This document shows, one piece after another, positions 62,078 through 64,000 of a stretch of 64,000 bases of DNA (position 1 is its first letter; every line of letters begins with the position of its first letter). Under the pieces are notes generated by a model. That model made no database searches and was not told the DNA's origin. It saw only the letters and a list, made by a program, of their open reading frames with translations. Both the position numbers and the translations under genes were made by a program. The stretch spans positions 62,291-126,290 of the forward strand of contig NZ_AXAJ01000009.1 of NCBI RefSeq assembly GCF_000472445.1, given 5' to 3'. This DNA is from Burkholderia sp. WSM2230 (GTDB lineage Bacteria > Pseudomonadota > Gammaproteobacteria > Burkholderiales > Burkholderiaceae).

Positions 62078-64000
62078 TTAAGCGGTTTGCAGTTGGCTGC
62101 CCACCGGCAATTGCCGCAGCCGCTTGCCGGTGGCTGCGAAAATCGCGTTCGTCAGCGCCGGCGCGAGCGCCGCCGTGCCAGGCTCGCCGATGCCGCCCGG
62201 CGCCTCGCTGCTCTTCACGATATGCACGTCGATAGGCGGCGTCTGGTCGATGCGCAGCATCCGGTAGTCGGTGAAGTTGTTCTGCTGGACGCGGCCGTCC
62301 TTGATGGTGATCTCGCTATAAAGCGCTGCCGTGATGCCGAAGATGATGCCGCCTTGCACCTGCGCCTCGACCGTGTTCGGATTGACCACCATGCCGCAAT
62401 CCACCGCGCACACCACCCGCTTGACCGCCACCTCGCCCTGCTCCACCGCGACGTCGACGACAATCGCAAAGTAGCTGCCGAACGCGTGCATGACCGACAC
62501 GCCGCGCCCCTGTCCCTTCGGCAGCGCGCTGCCCCAGTCGGCCGCCTGCGCTGCGGTGTTGAGCACGTTGAGCGCGCGCGGCGTCTTGCCGAGCAGATCG
62601 CGCCGGTACTTGACCGGGTCGACCTTGGCCTCGGCCGCGAGTTCGTCGATGAAACTTTCCACCACGAAGGTGCTGCGCGTGGGGCCGACGCCACGCCAGA
62701 ACGCGGTGGGAATCGCATGCGGTTCCTGACGCACGTAGTCGACGAGCTGGTTCGGCAAGTCGTACGGCAGGTCGGCAGCGACCTCGACGGCGTCCGGATC
62801 AAGCCCATTCCTGAACGCGGGCGGCGCGAAGCGCGCGAGGATCGACGAGCCGACAATCCGGTGCTGCCATGCGAGCGGCTTGCCGTTCGCGTCGAGACCG
62901 GCGGAGATCCTGTCGTAGTAGTAAGGGCGGTACATGTCGTGCTGAATGTCTTCTTCACGCGTCCACAACACTTTCACGGGCGTCTGCACCTGTTTGGCGA
63001 TCTTGACCGCCTGCGTGACCATATCGAATTCGAGCCGCCGCCCGAAGCCGCCGCCAATCAGATGGTTGTGCACGACGATCTTGTCGGCGGGCAAGCCGGT
63101 GACCGCCATCGCCGCATCGCGCACGCGCGTTGGCACCTGAGAGCCGAGCCAGACTTCGCAGCTGTCGGGCCGCACGTGCACCGTGCAGTTGATCGGCTCC
63201 ATCGTGGCGTGGGCAAGAAACGGCTGCTGGTAGATCGCATCGACACGCTTCTTCGCGTTCGAAAAAGCCTGCGCCACGTCGCCGTCCTTGCGGGCGACCG
63301 CGCCGTTGCGCTGCGACGCATGAGCAAGATCGTCGACGATCTGTTTCATCGAGAGCTTTGCGTCCGCTCCCTCGTTCCACTTGATATCGAGCGCCTGCAA
63401 TCCGCGTTTGGCGGCCCACGTGTGGTCGCCGATCACCGCGACCGCGTTGTCGATCTTCACGACCTGACGCACGCCCGGAATCTTCTTCGCGTGAGTATCG
63501 TCGACGCTCCCGAGCGTGCCGCCGAACACCGGGCAGTTGGCGATGGCCGCGTAGACCATGTCGGGCACGCGCACGTCGAGACCGAAGCGCGCGCTGCCAT
63601 CCACTTTTTCCGGCGAATCGAGGCGCTTGACCGCCGTGCCGATGATCCTGAAGTCCTTCGGGTTCTTGAGCGGCACGTTCTGCGGCGCGGGCAATTTCGC
63701 GGCGGCATCCACCAGTTGACCATAGCCGATGCTACGATTGCTCGCCGCGTGAATGACCTGGCCGTTTTGCGCGTGACAGCTCGCGGCGTCGACCTGCCAT
63801 TGCTGCGCGGCCGCGTTGATGAGCAGTGTACGGGCCGTCGCGCCGGCCCGGCGCATCGGCTCCCATGCATAGCGGATCGACGTCGAACCCCCGGTGAGCT
63901 GGCCGCCGAGCAGCGGGTCCGTGAAGAGCTTTTCGTCCGGCGGCGCGTGGTCGAGCGTGACGGTGTCGAGCGGGACTTCCAGTTCTTCTGCAATCAGCAT
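62078..64000 (-). CDS. molybdopterin-binding oxidoreductase, large subunit (IorB/aldehyde dehydrogenase type), 5' part outside window
   Basis: About 640 residues of a xanthine-dehydrogenase-family catalytic subunit are visible; the frame runs off the window end and roughly 100 N-terminal residues are missing. Recognisable are HAPPDEKLFTDPLLGGQ, TGGSTS, IGGGFGRRLEFD (Moco binding), WRGVGPTRSTF and the C-terminal active-site Glu in GGIGEPGTAALAPAL. Family members hydroxylate N-heterocycles or oxidise aldehydes. A 2Fe-2S small subunit would be expected upstream, beyond the window. The tri-haem cytochrome c follows immediately. Confidence 0.88.
   Translation of the reverse strand: MLIAEELEVPLDTVTLDHAPPDEKLFTDPLLGGQLTGGSTSIRYAWEPMRRAGATARTLLINAAAQQWQVDAASCHAQNGQVIHAASNRSIGYGQLVDAAAKLPAPQNVPLKNPKDFRIIGTAVKRLDSPEKVDGSARFGLDVRVPDMVYAAIANCPVFGGTLGSVDDTHAKKIPGVRQVVKIDNAVAVIGDHTWAAKRGLQALDIKWNEGADAKLSMKQIVDDLAHASQRNGAVARKDGDVAQAFSNAKKRVDAIYQQPFLAHATMEPINCTVHVRPDSCEVWLGSQVPTRVRDAAMAVTGLPADKIVVHNHLIGGGFGRRLEFDMVTQAVKIAKQVQTPVKVLWTREEDIQHDMYRPYYYDRISAGLDANGKPLAWQHRIVGSSILARFAPPAFRNGLDPDAVEVAADLPYDLPNQLVDYVRQEPHAIPTAFWRGVGPTRSTFVVESFIDELAAEAKVDPVKYRRDLLGKTPRALNVLNTAAQAADWGSALPKGQGRGVSVMHAFGSYFAIVVDVAVEQGEVAVKRVVCAVDCGMVVNPNTVEAQVQGGIIFGITAALYSEITIKDGRVQQNNFTDYRMLRIDQTPPIDVHIVKSSEAPGGIGEPGTAALAPALTNAIFAATGKRLRQLPVGSQLQTA

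Overview
The window is GC-rich, densely coded beta-proteobacterial DNA, most likely from the Burkholderia/Paraburkholderia/Caballeronia group. I base this on a DUF4148 secreted protein, a wcb/kps-type capsule locus, a D-threonate operon of the dtnK-pdxA2 type and generally Burkholderia-like protein sequences. No tRNA, rRNA or CRISPR array was seen. Family names come from reading the translations; no database search was possible.

Region 1 (1-12.4 kb) is catabolic. It holds an MHS-type transporter and a GMC oxidoreductase divergent from an IclR regulator, then a GABA-permease-like transporter, a PuuB-like FAD oxidase and an NTF2-fold protein. A D-threonate operon follows: KdgT-like permease, DtnK, PdxA2 and a DeoR regulator.

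Region 2 (12.8-16.7 kb) is a decayed island edge. It has a 5'-truncated yhcG-type nuclease gene, an IS6-family transposase with an in-frame stop, a P4-type integrase with a central deletion and two further lesions, and a group of small unknown membrane-associated genes.

Region 3 (16.9-48.8 kb) is an ABC-transporter-dependent (group 2/3-like) capsule locus. One minus-strand run of about 26 kb, with many ATGA or 1-14 nt junctions, goes from kpsD, E, M and T through a WavE-type glycosyltransferase, two nucleotidyltransferases, a GDPD-like protein, a HAD phosphatase, a cupin, a large transferase, an unknown protein and a sulfotransferase to kpsS. It then continues into a lipid module: SDR, LTA-synthase-like enzyme, a 2,559-residue fully reducing PKS/FAS, an LpxC paralogue, an alpha-oxoamine synthase and a GNAT protein. 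This resembles the rhizobial rkpA-GHIJ and B. pseudomallei wcbO-T genes. Divergently transcribed are a glycosyltransferase, kpsC, a doubly broken manC and an APS kinase (cysC) that could supply PAPS to the sulfotransferase. I infer a sulfated capsule whose export needs a dedicated PKS-derived amino-lipid.

Region 4 (48.8-52.1 kb) is a second decayed edge, with a frameshifted NERD nuclease gene and a frameshifted, truncated second P4-type integrase. The two dead integrases bracket the capsule locus and point towards it, which suggests it once moved as an island.

Region 5 (52.2-64 kb) returns to chromosome-like genes: ribA, a two-CBS protein, DUF4148, a 3-methyladenine glycosylase, a BON protein, a ChaA-like antiporter, a LysR regulator divergent from a polar amino-acid ABC operon (binding protein and two permeases, no ATPase), a tri-haem cytochrome c and a molybdopterin oxidoreductase subunit cut by the window end.
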